A DNA stretch of 64,000 nucleotides, taken from DLKC01 sp002478885. GTDB lineage: Bacteria; Bacteroidota; Bacteroidia; Chitinophagales; Chitinophagaceae. Below, in pieces: positions 52,052 through 59,815 of the stretch; the first letter of the stretch is position 1, and the number at the start of each line of letters is the position of its first letter. The position numbers and the translations under genes were made by a program. The notes beneath the pieces were generated by a model. That model was not told the origin of the DNA and searched no databases. It saw only the letters and a list, made by a program, of their open reading frames with translations. The stretch is from contig JAXLUI010000001.1 of the NCBI GenBank assembly GCA_046329585.1, positions 868,001-932,000 on the forward strand, in the 5' to 3' direction.

Positions 52052-52103
52052 GCACAAGAGTGCGACGCAAGCAAAGCATCATAGCAGTACAGAAGCCGGG
52101 TTC
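52052..52103 (+). repeat. Interspersed repeat copy 26 (type A)
   Basis: GCACAAGAGTGCGACGCAA at 52052-52070, then GCAAAGCATCATAG and AGAAGCCGGGTTC with seven A residues. Confidence 0.8.
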
Positions 52104-52126
52104 AAAAAAATATATTTACATTACTT

Positions 52127-52164
52127 TAAAGCCATTCTTAAAAAAGGATGGCTTTATCTTTATT
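52127..52164 (+). terminator. Strong hairpin just upstream of the epimerase start
   Basis: TAAAGCCATTCTT and AAGGATGGCTTTA form a 13-bp stem (one T-G pair) with a four-base loop, followed by a T-rich stretch. It may terminate transcription from malQ, about 240 bp upstream, or control the epimerase, since an alternative ATG at 52148 lies inside the stem. Confidence 0.65.
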
Positions 52165-52168
52165 CGCA

Positions 52169-53215
52169 ATGAAACTGCAATATTATATAACGAATCTTCC
52201 GTTTCAATACCCCTTTACCATTTCCGGCGGGCGTACAAAAACGCATCAGCCGGCGCTCATCGTTTCGCTGCAACTCGGGCCGTTTATTGGCTATGGCGAA
52301 GCACCTGCCATAACGTATTACAACATAAGCGTAGAGCAAATGGCTGCCGACCTGGAAAGCAGGAAAAAGATGGTAGAAAAATTTGCACTCACCGAACCTG
52401 AACGTTACTGGCATTACCTGCATCATTTGTTTCCCCAAAACCCGTTTTTAGTTTGCGCGCTGGATATGGCATGTTGGGACCTTTTCGGCAAAATGAAACA
52501 ACAGCCTTTATATAGACTCTGGAATTCACGATGGCAAAACACACCGATAACCGATTACACCATCGGCATCGATTCAATCGAAAACATGGTCGCAAAAATG
52601 AAGGCCACACCATGGCCGATCTATAAAATAAAAGTGGGTACAGATAACGACATTGAAACAATAGAAGCACTGCGAAAACATACAGATGCCATTTTTCGCG
52701 TCGACGCAAACGCAGGCTGGTCGACGGAAACAGCAATTCGAAAAATTCCGCTGCTAAAGGAGCTTGGCGTTGAAATGATAGAACAACCGCTTGCAAAAGA
52801 TGATTGGGGCGGCATGAAAATTCTGTACGAAAAATCGCCTTTGCCTTTGTTCGCAGATGAGAGTTGTGTGTTCGAACAAGATGTTGAAAAATGCCATCAA
52901 CACTTTCATGGTATCAATATTAAACTTACAAAATGCAGCGGCATTACCCCTGCTCAGCGCATGATCAATAAAGCAAGAACACTTGGCATGAACGTGATGA
53001 TGGGCTGTATGAATGAATGCACGATCGGAAGCGCCGCTATTGCACATTTTCTACCCCAGCTTGACTTCGTTGATATGGACGGGCCATTGCTTTTAAAAGA
53101 AGACATCGCAACAGGCATACAATACGACTTTGGAAATGTAAATATCAGCAACAAACCCGGTCTTGGTATTGCCATAAAAAAAGAATTGGAAAATTATATT
53201 GCCGGACATGACTAA
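52169..53215 (+). CDS. Enolase-superfamily dipeptide epimerase (L-Ala-D/L-Glu epimerase-like)
   Basis: I choose the ATG at 52169 (348 residues) because the earlier ATG at 52148 lies within a hairpin and adds seven residues without family similarity. The N-terminal capping domain is at about 1-115, and the barrel has the KxK motif YKIKVG (K153/K155), metal-binding RVDANAGW, IEQPL and ADES, and the second catalytic lysine in IKLTKCSG. The final CTIGSAAIAHFLPQLDFVDMDGP fits dipeptide epimerases, which invert L-Ala-D-Glu from murein peptides. Substrate is family-based inference. The stop codon interlocks with that of the convergent Fe-S protein gene. Confidence 0.85.
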   Translation: MKLQYYITNLPFQYPFTISGGRTKTHQPALIVSLQLGPFIGYGEAPAITYYNISVEQMAADLESRKKMVEKFALTEPERYWHYLHHLFPQNPFLVCALDMACWDLFGKMKQQPLYRLWNSRWQNTPITDYTIGIDSIENMVAKMKATPWPIYKIKVGTDNDIETIEALRKHTDAIFRVDANAGWSTETAIRKIPLLKELGVEMIEQPLAKDDWGGMKILYEKSPLPLFADESCVFEQDVEKCHQHFHGINIKLTKCSGITPAQRMINKARTLGMNVMMGCMNECTIGSAAIAHFLPQLDFVDMDGPLLLKEDIATGIQYDFGNVNISNKPGLGIAIKKELENYIAGHD

Positions 53216-54543
53216 ACCATTTCTTCGGCCCATTTGTCTCTATCATCTGGCGCCAGTTTCCATGGGGCAAAATTATTTTCAGTGTTGCTAAACATGCTGT
53301 TCCATTCTTGAGGGGCATTACTTTCTTCCATCACCAAATAACGGCGCAATTGCAGAATAATATCTAGCGGACTTATGCTTACAGGGCATTCTTCAACGCA
53401 TGCATTACAAGTGGTGCAGGCCCGCAATTCTTCTTCTGAAATATAATCACGAAGCAAGGTTTTGCCATCGTCTTTAAATTCGCCATTGGCATTTAAGTTT
53501 TTACCAATTGCTTCCACCCGATCTCTTGTCTTCATCATTATAGTGCGGGGGCTAAGCAACTTTCCCGTAAGATTGGCCGGACAGGCAGCACTGCATCTTC
53601 CACATTCAGTGCAACTATAGGCGTCAAGCAAATTTTTCCATCGCAGATCGAATACATCCCTTGCACCGAATTTTTTGTGAGTCTCCGCCGCCGATGCATC
53701 CGCTGGAATAATCTCAGGCTGCATCGCATATAAAACTTCTCTTTGAATCTCGGGCATATTGCGCATTTTGCCATGCGGCTCCAGTGGAGCATAGTAGGCG
53801 TTAGGAAACGCCAGCAGAATATGCAAATGCTTCGAGTATGGCAGGTAATTTAGAAAAGCAAATATGCCCGTAATATGAAGCCACCAACAGGTTCTTTCAA
53901 GCGCTTCTAATGAACCGTTACTCATTCCGCCAATCAGAGGGTGCATCAATGACGAAAAAATGAAATCGCCTGTCACATGTCCGCCATAATGCCCGTAGCC
54001 TCTTTGCTGCAGCAAAGTGTCGCAGGCATTCATCGTAAGGAACAACGACATTAGCAATATCTCTGTAGTAAGAATATAGTTCGCATCGCTGCGTGGCCAG
54101 CCATCAAGGTCTTTGCTGATGAAACGTTTGAGTTTCAAAATATCTCTTCGTAGCAAAAAGATCACACACACCGTTAACACGCCAACCGCAAGCACCTCGA
54201 ATGCATTAATGAGAAATGAATATAAACCCATCGGTAATAACCCGGTAAACAAACGATGTGTGCCAAATATTCCATCAAGCACTATCTCCAGCACTTCAAT
54301 ATTAATAATGATAAACCCAGCATAAATAACAAAATGCATCAACGCAACAAGCGGGTTCTTGAACATTTTCTTCTGCCCAAATGCAAGCAGCAAAACATTA
54401 CGCCAACGCTGCGCAGGCTGGTCGTTTACCTGCTCATCGCAACCTAGATTAATATTGCGTTTTATTTCCTTCACTTTTTTACTGAACAGCCAAACTGCCA
54501 CAGCCGCTAAAGCAACAAACAGTACCTGTAAAATAATGTCCAT
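53212..54543 (-). CDS. Membrane Fe-S reductase subunit (HdrD/GlpC-like, 2x[4Fe-4S], NarI-like helices)
   Basis: 443 residues. About five transmembrane helices in the first ~265 residues resemble a cytochrome b/NarI-like quinone-binding module with histidines. A ferredoxin-type domain at about 290-390 holds two clusters: CTECGRCSAACPAN and CTTCNACVEECPV. Such proteins form the membrane half of heterodisulfide-reductase-like or ETF:menaquinone oxidoreductases in Bacteroidota, passing electrons to menaquinone. The CCG-domain partner, usually the next gene, is here at 59020-59796 on the other strand. The stop codon overlaps that of the convergent epimerase gene. Confidence 0.85.
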   Translation of the reverse strand: MDIILQVLFVALAAVAVWLFSKKVKEIKRNINLGCDEQVNDQPAQRWRNVLLLAFGQKKMFKNPLVALMHFVIYAGFIIINIEVLEIVLDGIFGTHRLFTGLLPMGLYSFLINAFEVLAVGVLTVCVIFLLRRDILKLKRFISKDLDGWPRSDANYILTTEILLMSLFLTMNACDTLLQQRGYGHYGGHVTGDFIFSSLMHPLIGGMSNGSLEALERTCWWLHITGIFAFLNYLPYSKHLHILLAFPNAYYAPLEPHGKMRNMPEIQREVLYAMQPEIIPADASAAETHKKFGARDVFDLRWKNLLDAYSCTECGRCSAACPANLTGKLLSPRTIMMKTRDRVEAIGKNLNANGEFKDDGKTLLRDYISEEELRACTTCNACVEECPVSISPLDIILQLRRYLVMEESNAPQEWNSMFSNTENNFAPWKLAPDDRDKWAEEMV

Positions 54544-54618
54544 ATCAAAAGCTTATGCTGCTAAGGTAAAGCTTTGTTCACTTGCAGAACAGGGTTAAGC
54601 GCATGGTTTATATTTTTG

Positions 54619-54667
54619 TGCCCGACTTCAGCAAAATGGCATCGCCTGTTGCGTCGCACACTTATAC
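54619..54667 (-). repeat. Interspersed repeat copy 27 (type A)
   Basis: Minus-strand core TATAAGTGTGCGACGCAACA, then GGCGATGCCATTTTG and AAGTCGGGCACAAAAA. Pairs head-to-head with copy 28. The 54544-54855 gap holds this pair and the likely divergent promoters. Confidence 0.75.
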
Positions 54668-54744
54668 AGTTAAGCCATAAGCAGCAAACCCTGACTAATA
54701 AAAGATATTCCTGCACTCATCAACAGCCACGCAGAGTTTCTACA

Positions 54745-54793
54745 GTACAAGGGTGCGACGCAAGTAAAGCTGAGTAGTGTGTTAGTGCCGGCC
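54745..54793 (+). repeat. Interspersed repeat copy 28 (type A)
   Basis: TACAAGGGTGCGACGCAAG at 54746-54764, then TAAAGCTGAGTAG and AGTGCCGGCCACAAAAAAA. Confidence 0.75.
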
Positions 54794-54855
54794 ACAAAAA
54801 AATCACTTACGCTCCAATCGTTTTGGTTTGTACATTTATGCCCTAAGCTATAGGT

Positions 54856-55356
54856 ATGAACAGATCGAAAAATATCCTTGATAAAGAAGTTATAGAACAA
54901 AAGCTTCAACGCCTTGCGCTGGAGGTTGCAGAACACCTGAGCGGCGACAATGCCTCCCTGATTCTTATCGGCATTCGCAACAGCGGTTTTGCCCTGGCAG
55001 AAAAAATAGGTGCCTTGCTGCAACCTTACCTGGATGTACCGGTGAAAATAATTTCCATGTCGTTCGACAAACACTTGCCAAAAGATTTTACATTAAGCGA
55101 AGACATCGACTTTAACGACAAGAACATTATTCTTATAGACGATGTGAGCAACAGCGGTAAAACCATGCTTTATGCGTTAAAACCATTGCTCAATTTTCAA
55201 CCAAGGAGAATTCAAACGCTGGTGCTTATTGAACGCATGCATAAACTTTATCCTGTAAAACCTGATTATGTGGGGCTTTCTCTCGCCACCACCATGCAGG
55301 ATCATATTGATGTAGAAATTAAAGGCTCAGAAATTGCCGGAGCCTATATCGAATAG
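54856..55356 (+). CDS. PyrR-like phosphoribosyltransferase
   Basis: 166 residues, near the PyrR length (about 180). The PRPP-binding loop IILIDDVSNSGKTM is near residues 96-109. The family tail VLIERMHKLYPVKPDYVGLSLATT matches PyrR, in which a conserved Asp/Arg-rich C-terminal region follows. PyrR-type proteins in many bacteria both bind pyrimidine-operon mRNA and act as weak uracil phosphoribosyltransferases. Nothing here indicates a pyrimidine operon: it is followed by a phosphoglucomutase gene. RNA-binding function is therefore not supported by context. Confidence 0.82.
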   Translation: MNRSKNILDKEVIEQKLQRLALEVAEHLSGDNASLILIGIRNSGFALAEKIGALLQPYLDVPVKIISMSFDKHLPKDFTLSEDIDFNDKNIILIDDVSNSGKTMLYALKPLLNFQPRRIQTLVLIERMHKLYPVKPDYVGLSLATTMQDHIDVEIKGSEIAGAYIE

Positions 55357-55483
55357 TCCTTGCCTGAACAATCGGCACGAGTAAATAGCCCGGGAGTAAC
55401 CTAAGCCCCGGCCGGTTGAATTTCCATGCTAGAAATCATTATTTATACTTAAACTTGTCGTTCCAATCTAAAATGCTTACAAT

Positions 55484-57211
55484 ATGGATGCAGCAATACA
55501 ATCGAAAGTTAATACTTGGCTCAACGGCAGCTATGATCAATCGACAAAAGATGAGATACTTCGTTTGCAAAAAGAGAGTCCTGATGAATTGGTAGAATCG
55601 TTCTACCAGAATCTTGAGTTTGGTACGGGTGGCTTACGGGGCATTATGGGCGTTGGCACCAACCGCATTAATAGATACACTGTTGGTATGTGTACCCAGG
55701 GTTTTGCCAACTACCTGAAGAAAAATTTTGATGGTACTGAAATAAAAATGGCTGTTGCACATGACAGCCGCAACAACAGCCGCTTCTTTGCCGAAACAAC
55801 TGCCAATGTTTTTGCTGCCAACGGCATAAAAGTGTATTTGTTTGAATCGTTGAGGCCAACACCAGAACTAAGTTTCGCCATTCGTCACTTTGGCTGCAAT
55901 GGCGGCGTGGTTTGCACAGCAAGCCACAACCCGAAAGAATACAATGGCTACAAAGCTTATTGGAACGATGGCGGACAATTGGTCCCGCCACACGATAGAA
56001 ATGTAATACGTGAAGTGGAAGCGATCACTAGTGTCGATGATGTGAAATGGAGCGGCGGCGAGGCAAATATTACTTTGATAGGCGCCGATGTTGATTCTGC
56101 TTATACGCTGATGGTAAAAGAATTGAGCGTATATCCCGATGTAATTGCACAACAGCACGATTTAAAAATAGTTTATACTCCAATACATGGCACCGGTATA
56201 AAATTGGTGCCGGGCGTTCTCGCCGCATTCGGATTCGACAATGTGAGCATCGTTGAAGCACAAAGTACGCCTGATGGCAATTTTCCAACGGTTGTATATC
56301 CAAACCCCGAGGAGAGCGAAGCAATGAGTATGGGTCTCAAAATGGCCAAAGAGATGGATGCCGATATTCTTTGTGGAACCGATCCCGATGCTGACCGTGT
56401 GGGCATTGGAGTAAAAAATCACAAAGGTGAATGGGTTTTAATGAATGGTAATCAGACTGCCGCACTCGCATTCAGCTACATGATGGAAGCAAGAAAAGCA
56501 AAAGGAATAGCCGGTGCGAATGACATGGTAGTAAAAACAATTGTTACGACCGATATGATCCATAACGTAGCCAAAGCAAACAATGTTGCCTGTTACGATG
56601 TTCTTACCGGCTTTAAATGGATCGCAGAATTGATCAAGGAAAAAGAAGGCGTTGAAAATTATGTAATAGGTGGCGAAGAAAGTTTTGGTATGATGATCGG
56701 CGATAAAGTACGTGATAAAGATGCTGTATCGGCCGTGGCCCTCCTTTGTGAAATGGCCGCGTACGAAAAAAGCCATGGGCGTTCGTTGTTCAGCAAGCTA
56801 ATCGACCTGTATGTACAATACGATTTTTACCTCGAGCACCTTATCAGCATCACCAAAAAAGGTATGCGCGGACAGGAAGAAATAGCTGAAATGATGCAGG
56901 GCTATCGCAATAATCCGCCGACAACGATCAATGGTGTTAGGGTGGTGCATTTACTCGATTATCAGTTGCAGGTCGGTAAAAATTTAGTGGTCAATGAAAT
57001 ATGGGATATAACGCTGCCAAAAAGCAATGTGCTACAATTCTTGCTGGAAGACGGCACAAAAATCTCCGCCCGTCCGAGTGGAACTGAACCAAAGATCAAA
57101 TTCTATTTCAGTGTAAATACCAAGCTGGCGAACAAGGATGCGTACGATGAAACACATGCGATGCTCATGAGCCGCATCAAGGCCGTGATCGATGATATGA
57201 AGTTGAAATAA
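55484..57211 (+). CDS. Phosphoglucomutase / phosphomannomutase
   Basis: 575 residues, full length for the alpha-D-phosphohexomutase group. Active-site serine S147 is in CTASHNPKEYNGYK; the metal-binding loop is GTDPDADRVGIG near residue 300, the sugar-binding GGEESFGMM near residue 400, and the phosphate-binding RPSGTEPKIKFYF near residue 520. It interconverts glucose-1-phosphate and glucose-6-phosphate (or mannose analogues) in the cytoplasm, linking glycolysis with the glycogen enzymes elsewhere in the window. A strong terminator follows the stop. Confidence 0.94.
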   Translation: MDAAIQSKVNTWLNGSYDQSTKDEILRLQKESPDELVESFYQNLEFGTGGLRGIMGVGTNRINRYTVGMCTQGFANYLKKNFDGTEIKMAVAHDSRNNSRFFAETTANVFAANGIKVYLFESLRPTPELSFAIRHFGCNGGVVCTASHNPKEYNGYKAYWNDGGQLVPPHDRNVIREVEAITSVDDVKWSGGEANITLIGADVDSAYTLMVKELSVYPDVIAQQHDLKIVYTPIHGTGIKLVPGVLAAFGFDNVSIVEAQSTPDGNFPTVVYPNPEESEAMSMGLKMAKEMDADILCGTDPDADRVGIGVKNHKGEWVLMNGNQTAALAFSYMMEARKAKGIAGANDMVVKTIVTTDMIHNVAKANNVACYDVLTGFKWIAELIKEKEGVENYVIGGEESFGMMIGDKVRDKDAVSAVALLCEMAAYEKSHGRSLFSKLIDLYVQYDFYLEHLISITKKGMRGQEEIAEMMQGYRNNPPTTINGVRVVHLLDYQLQVGKNLVVNEIWDITLPKSNVLQFLLEDGTKISARPSGTEPKIKFYFSVNTKLANKDAYDETHAMLMSRIKAVIDDMKLK

Positions 57212-57241
57212 TTAATGCGAATGATATTAAAGCCTGCCTAA

Positions 57242-57276
57242 CATGCCGTGAATATTTAATTCACGGCATTTTTATT
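57242..57276 (+). terminator. Intrinsic terminator of the phosphoglucomutase gene
   Basis: ATGCCGTGAAT and ATTCACGGCAT pair closely with five T residues after them, 31 bp beyond the stop codon. Confidence 0.9.
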
Positions 57277-57305
57277 AGCCGCTAGGCAAACATTTAAATT
57301 CCGTT

Positions 57306-57313
57306 TAGATTTG
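57306..57313 (+). promoter_or_regulatory. Predicted -7 element just before pcm
   Basis: Exact TAGATTTG, 7 bp before the ATG at 57321. Predicts a transcript with little or no leader. Confidence 0.45.
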
Positions 57314-57320
57314 CGCAGTT

Positions 57321-57977
57321 ATGAGAAAGTACGACGATACATACCAACATAAAGGACTAAGAAATCAACTGGTTACAGTTTTACGAAACAAAGGCATCAC
57401 AGACGAAGAAGTTTTAAGAGCCATCAACCAAATACCCAGGCATTTTTTTCTCGACTCTGCGTTCGATAAGATCGCATACGAAGACCGCGCTTTTCCCATT
57501 GGCGAAGGGCAAACCATATCACAACCTTACACGGTTGCATATCAAACACAACTATTGCAGCTAAAACGCAACGAGAAGATACTAGAGATAGGAACGGGCA
57601 GCGCATACCAGGCAAGCGTGCTGGCCGAAATGGGTGCAAGGGTTTTCACCATCGAGCGGCAAAAAAGATTATTCGAAGAAAACAAGAATTTCATTTTCAA
57701 GCTAAAATATCCCAACCTCAAATTCTTTTATGGCGATGGGTTCGAAGGCCTGCCAACCTTCGCTCCTTTCGACAAAGTGATCATTACAGCGGCGGCACCG
57801 TTTATACCCCCAAAGCTAGTGGCGCAAATGAAAACAGGCGGCTTCATGGTCATCCCTGTCGACGAAGGAAGCAGCCAACGTATGCTCCGCATCACCAGGA
57901 AAGAAGATGGCACCTACAGCGAAGAGTATTTTGATTCCTTCTCATTTGTGCCCATGCTCACCGGAAAGAATGGGTAA
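57321..57977 (+). CDS. pcm: Protein-L-isoaspartate O-methyltransferase
   Basis: 218 residues, normal length. The SAM-binding motif ILEIGTGSAYQASVLAEMG is near residue 92; IGEGQTISQPYTVAYQ and the final VDEGSSQRMLRI are family signatures. It methylates L-isoaspartyl residues in damaged proteins with S-adenosylmethionine, starting their repair. It is transcribed from its own promoter downstream of the phosphoglucomutase terminator and ends 4 bp before repeat copy 29. Confidence 0.94.
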   Translation: MRKYDDTYQHKGLRNQLVTVLRNKGITDEEVLRAINQIPRHFFLDSAFDKIAYEDRAFPIGEGQTISQPYTVAYQTQLLQLKRNEKILEIGTGSAYQASVLAEMGARVFTIERQKRLFEENKNFIFKLKYPNLKFFYGDGFEGLPTFAPFDKVIITAAAPFIPPKLVAQMKTGGFMVIPVDEGSSQRMLRITRKEDGTYSEEYFDSFSFVPMLTGKNG

Positions 57978-57980
57978 ATC

Positions 57981-58033
57981 TTGAGCCCGGCAGCGGTAGT
58001 TGTAGCAGCTTTACTTGCGTCGCACTCTTGTAC
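57981..58033 (-). repeat. Interspersed repeat copy 29 (type A)
   Basis: Minus-strand exact core at 58015-58032, then GTAAAGCTGCTACAACT and CTGCCGGGCTCAAG, ending 4 bp beyond the pcm stop. Confidence 0.8.
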
Positions 58034-58112
58034 GATATTGCCATATGCAGCAACGCGTAAAAAACATACTTACAGGACTGTATTTTAATTTTCAAATTTT
58101 AAATTTAGCCCC

Positions 58113-58120
58113 TATATTTG
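58113..58120 (+). promoter_or_regulatory. Predicted -7 promoter element of tRNA-Arg
   Basis: Exact TATATTTG, ending 20 bp before the mature tRNA 5' end; the -33 region is A/T-rich without a clear TTG. Confidence 0.55.
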
Positions 58121-58140
58121 CAGCCCCAAATGGGAAAAAG

Positions 58141-58214
58141 GGCTGCGTAGCTCAACTGAATAGAGCATCTGACTACGGATCAGAAGGTTTCAGGTTTGAA
58201 TCCTGACGCGGTCA
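58141..58214 (+). tRNA. tRNA-Arg (anticodon ACG)
   Basis: Complete cloverleaf of 74 nt: acceptor GGCTGCG pairs with CGCGGTC (two G-U), D-arm GCTC/GAGC, anticodon stem TCTGA/TCAGA with loop CTACGGA (anticodon ACG), and T-arm TCAGG/CCTGA with loop TTTGAAT. The discriminator is A; CCA is not encoded. It reads CGU and, after A34 deamination to inosine, other CGN codons. A terminator follows immediately, so it is a single-tRNA unit. Confidence 0.96.
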
Positions 58215-58218
58215 CACA

Positions 58219-58247
58219 AACCTCACAGAAATGTGAGGTTTTTTTAT
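58219..58247 (+). terminator. Intrinsic terminator of tRNA-Arg
   Basis: AACCTCACA and TGTGAGGTT form a perfect stem around GAAA, then seven T residues, 4 bp after the tRNA. Confidence 0.92.
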
Positions 58248-58269
58248 TGGAATAAGTGCATAAAACGTA

Positions 58270-58296
58270 AAAAAGGCGGCACCTACGGTGCCGCCA
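58270..58296 (-). terminator. Intrinsic terminator of the Hsp20 gene
   Basis: GGCGGCACC and GGTGCCGCC form a GC-rich stem with a three-base loop; on the minus strand it is followed by a T-run. Lies 19 bp beyond the Hsp20 stop. Confidence 0.85.
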
Positions 58297-58314
58297 TCAA
58301 CATAAACCCCGCAT

Positions 58315-58710
58315 TTAGCTGACGACAATTTCTCTTTGCAGTGTTTCTTTACCGGGTATTACCGGGAGAACAATATGTAAAACCCCAGCTTCATACTTCG
58401 CGCTGATCTTTGCTGCTTCGACAGTATCATCGAGCGTAAATGTTCTCTGGAAAGCACCACGGCTATATTCGCGGTGTATCCAATCCGGCCTTGCAAAACC
58501 TTCCGGTGGCGTGTAAGAAACCGTAAGCTCCATACCTTTTACATCGATATGAAAGTGTTCTTTAATGCGCCCGGGCGCAAATACCAACATTTCATAACTG
58601 TTTTCGGTTTTAAAAATGTTTACTGCGGCTCTTTGCATTGAACGGTAAAGCTGTTGCCGGTACCTGCTTCCGTAATCGCCTTTTGCGGCGCATGACTGAT
58701 TGTAGTGCAT
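58315..58710 (-). CDS. Hsp20 / alpha-crystallin family small heat-shock protein
   Basis: 131 residues. The alpha-crystallin domain spans about 25-131: ENSYEMLVFAPGRIKEHFHIDVKGMELTVSY, then GAFQRTFTLDDTVEAAKISAKYEAGVLHIVLPVI, with the A-x-x-x-x-G-V-L motif. The usual C-terminal I-x-I/V anchor may be represented by EIVV. Small heat-shock proteins hold unfolded proteins soluble without ATP, often together with DnaK. The short N-terminal arm (about 25 residues) is Tyr/Arg-rich. It is monocistronic and convergent with the tRNA. Confidence 0.9.
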   Translation of the reverse strand: MHYNQSCAAKGDYGSRYRQQLYRSMQRAAVNIFKTENSYEMLVFAPGRIKEHFHIDVKGMELTVSYTPPEGFARPDWIHREYSRGAFQRTFTLDDTVEAAKISAKYEAGVLHIVLPVIPGKETLQREIVVS

Positions 58711-58877
58711 GATCTTTGTTTTAATTAAAAAAAATAGTTTACAAAGAGGTAGACGAATAAAGAAAGAGAATATTTTGAACGCATAAAAACGCCTTCTGAA
58801 ATTGATCGATACCTATGCAGTTTGCCTGTTAGGCTACAATACTGCGCTTCGTAATTTGCTCAGCAGCATTACTTTAA

Positions 58878-58925
58878 GTACAAGAGTGCGACGCAAGGGA
58901 CGATGAAGAAAGATAAAAAGCCCGG
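58878..58925 (+). repeat. Interspersed repeat copy 30 (type A)
   Basis: Exact core TACAAGAGTGCGACGCAA at 58879-58896, then GGGACGATGAAG and AAAAAGCCCGGAAC. Confidence 0.8.
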
Positions 58926-58996
58926 AACATCATTTGAGCCAGTTTTTGTAACAGCCTTAATTGAAAACGAAACTTTCCCGGATTTTTCATTTACCC

Positions 58997-59004
58997 TACA
59001 TTTG
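58997..59004 (+). promoter_or_regulatory. Predicted -7 element of the CCG Fe-S protein gene
   Basis: Exact TACATTTG, 15 bp before the ATG at 59020. An ATG at 59010 between them is out of frame. Confidence 0.45.
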
Positions 59005-59019
59005 AACAAATGATCGTTT

Positions 59020-59796
59020 ATGAAGGTTCCTACGATGGCAGAAATGATGATGAATGGAGAAACACCCGAAATTTTATTCTGGGTAGGCTGCGCCGGCAGC
59101 TTTGATCAGCGTGCGCAAAAGATAACAAAAGCGTTCGCAAGCATCCTTGATAATACCGGGATTAAATACGCCATTCTTGGCAAAGAAGAAGCCTGTACAG
59201 GCGATCCGGCAAGAAGGGCCGGCAACGAATTCTTATTCCAGATGATGGCGTATAACAATATTCAATTGCTGAACGGTTATGGCATTAAAAAAATTGTAAC
59301 AGCCTGCCCCCACTGCTTCAATACGTTAAAAAATGAATATCCTGAACTTGGCGGCAATTATGAAGTAATACATCACACTCAATTGCTACAGCAACTGATT
59401 GATGAAGGCAAGATAAAACTGAGCGGCGGCGGATCATTTAAAGGAAAGCGCATCGCCTATCACGATAGCTGTTATCTTGGCCGGGCCAACAATATTTATG
59501 AAGCGCCCAGAAAAGTACTCGAACTACTCGATGCCGAATTGGTGGAAATGAAACGTTGCCGAACAAATGGTTTATGCTGCGGCGCCGGCGGAGCGCAAAT
59601 GTTTAAGGAGGATGAGCCTGGCAACAAACGGATAAATATAGAGCGCACCGATGAAGCGCTTGAAGAAAAGCCTCAAATTATAGCGTCGGCCTGCCCCTTT
59701 TGTAACACTATGCTGACTGATGGTGTTAAAAATCGCGAAAAGGAAAACGAGGTGCAGGTGAAAGATATTGCCGAACTCATAGCGGATGCATGGTGA
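59020..59796 (+). CDS. CCG-domain Fe-S protein (HdrB/GlpC-like heterodisulfide-reductase-related)
   Basis: 258 residues with two CCG domains. The first has ILFWVGCAGSFDQRAQK and TACPHCFNTLKNEYP; the second has YHDSCYLGRANNIYEAPR, RCRTNGLCCGAGGAQMF and SACPFCNTML. These cysteines bind a special Fe-S centre in heterodisulfide reductases and lactate, glycerol-3-phosphate or ETF-linked oxidoreductases. It is the expected soluble partner of the membrane Fe-S subunit at 53212-54543, but that gene is about 4.5 kb away on the other strand. It converges with the SulP transporter gene, 19 bp apart. Confidence 0.88.
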   Translation: MKVPTMAEMMMNGETPEILFWVGCAGSFDQRAQKITKAFASILDNTGIKYAILGKEEACTGDPARRAGNEFLFQMMAYNNIQLLNGYGIKKIVTACPHCFNTLKNEYPELGGNYEVIHHTQLLQQLIDEGKIKLSGGGSFKGKRIAYHDSCYLGRANNIYEAPRKVLELLDAELVEMKRCRTNGLCCGAGGAQMFKEDEPGNKRINIERTDEALEEKPQIIASACPFCNTMLTDGVKNREKENEVQVKDIAELIADAW

Positions 59797-59815
59797 TTCC
59801 TATGCTCCTGACAGA

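Larger units (their letters stand above)
58711..59019. other. 309-bp divergent intergenic region
   Basis: Lies between Hsp20 (leftward) and the CCG Fe-S protein gene (rightward). It contains the upstream region of hsp20, repeat copy 30 and the -7 element of the Fe-S gene; I see no gene in it. Confidence 0.6.
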
